From NCBI GenBank assembly GCA_018334015.1, contig JAGXTI010000037.1, positions 1-64,000 of the forward strand: a DNA stretch of 64,000 bases. Direction: 5' to 3'. Made by a program: the position numbers and the translations under genes. This DNA is from Silanimonas sp. GTDB taxonomy: Bacteria; Pseudomonadota; Gammaproteobacteria; Xanthomonadales; Xanthomonadaceae. This document shows, one piece after another, positions 63,946-64,000 of the stretch; the first letter of the stretch is position 1, and every line of letters starts with the position of its first letter. The notes beneath the pieces were generated by a model. That model had not been told where the DNA came from and searched no databases. It worked only from the letters and a program-made list of their open reading frames with translations.

Positions 63946-64000
63946 ATGACGCTTCGCTTCAGCCTGCTGGCGGCTTCGCTCAGCCTCGCCCTGCCGGCCC
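63946..64000 (+). CDS. Start of a secreted protein, cut by the window edge
   Basis: ATG 63946 opens a frame MTLRFSLLAASLSLALPA that runs off the window and looks like a Sec signal peptide (Arg then a hydrophobic core). TTGGAG lies about nine bases upstream. CATACT (63905-63910) may be its -10. Too short to identify. Confidence 0.55.
   Translation, partial: MTLRFSLLAASLSLALPA

Overview
The window is high-GC DNA from a gammaproteobacterium, most likely of the Xanthomonadales (Lysobacterales). The evidence is gene order and protein type. The run rpsB-tsf-pyrH-frr-uppS-cdsA-dxr-rseP-bamA-lpxD-fabZ-lpxA-lpxB-rnhB-dnaE-accA-tilS has no skp, map-glnD-dapD runs away from rpsB, and maf-rng-yhdP-tldD and leuS-lptE-holA-nadD-rsfS-rlmH are intact. 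No rRNA, tRNA or CRISPR array was seen. Most of the window is core chromosome with tight gene packing and many 4-base stop/start overlaps.

Layout. 1-40: N-terminal codons of an IS1595-type transposase running off the left edge. 148-8329: hemJ, trxC, parC, an M48 lipoprotein protease, a penicillin-acylase-family enzyme, a small CheZ-like protein and a META-domain lipoprotein. 8351-10246: asnB behind what reads as a complete ribosome-mediated attenuator, with an Asn-rich leader peptide, mutually exclusive hairpins and a terminator. 10253-16743: a haem acquisition locus, with a TonB-dependent receptor divergent from hmuSTUV and Fur-box-like sites over both promoters. 16773-22570: dapE, yffB, dapD, glnD and map on the minus strand. 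22590-44069: a long plus-strand block covering translation factors, isoprenoid, phospholipid and lipid A synthesis, outer-membrane assembly, DNA polymerase III alpha, acetyl-CoA carboxylase, TilS, XseB and IspA. 44070-54029: a DUF4870 protein, pmbA, darP, tldD, yhdP, rng and maf. 54067-57096: a large beta-propeller/GGDEF sensor. 57084-63014: rlmH, rsfS, nadD, holA, lptE and leuS. 63191-63865: a vapBC-type toxin-antitoxin pair. 63946-64000: the start of a secreted protein cut by the right edge.

How the genes work together. The central block builds the envelope: UppS, CdsA and Dxr feed lipid carriers and phospholipids; LpxD, FabZ, LpxA and LpxB make lipid A and fatty acids; BamA and LptE assemble the outer membrane; RseP controls the envelope stress response. 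The haem locus imports haem under likely iron control, and hemJ supplies a late step of haem synthesis. TldD and PmbA, 0.6 kb apart, form one protease.

The most notable find is the asnB leader. The second is a recurring layout in which a TAnnnT hexamer sits exactly six bases before an ATG (trxC, xseB, maf, the GGDEF gene and the asnB leader peptide). That spacing suggests leaderless mRNAs.
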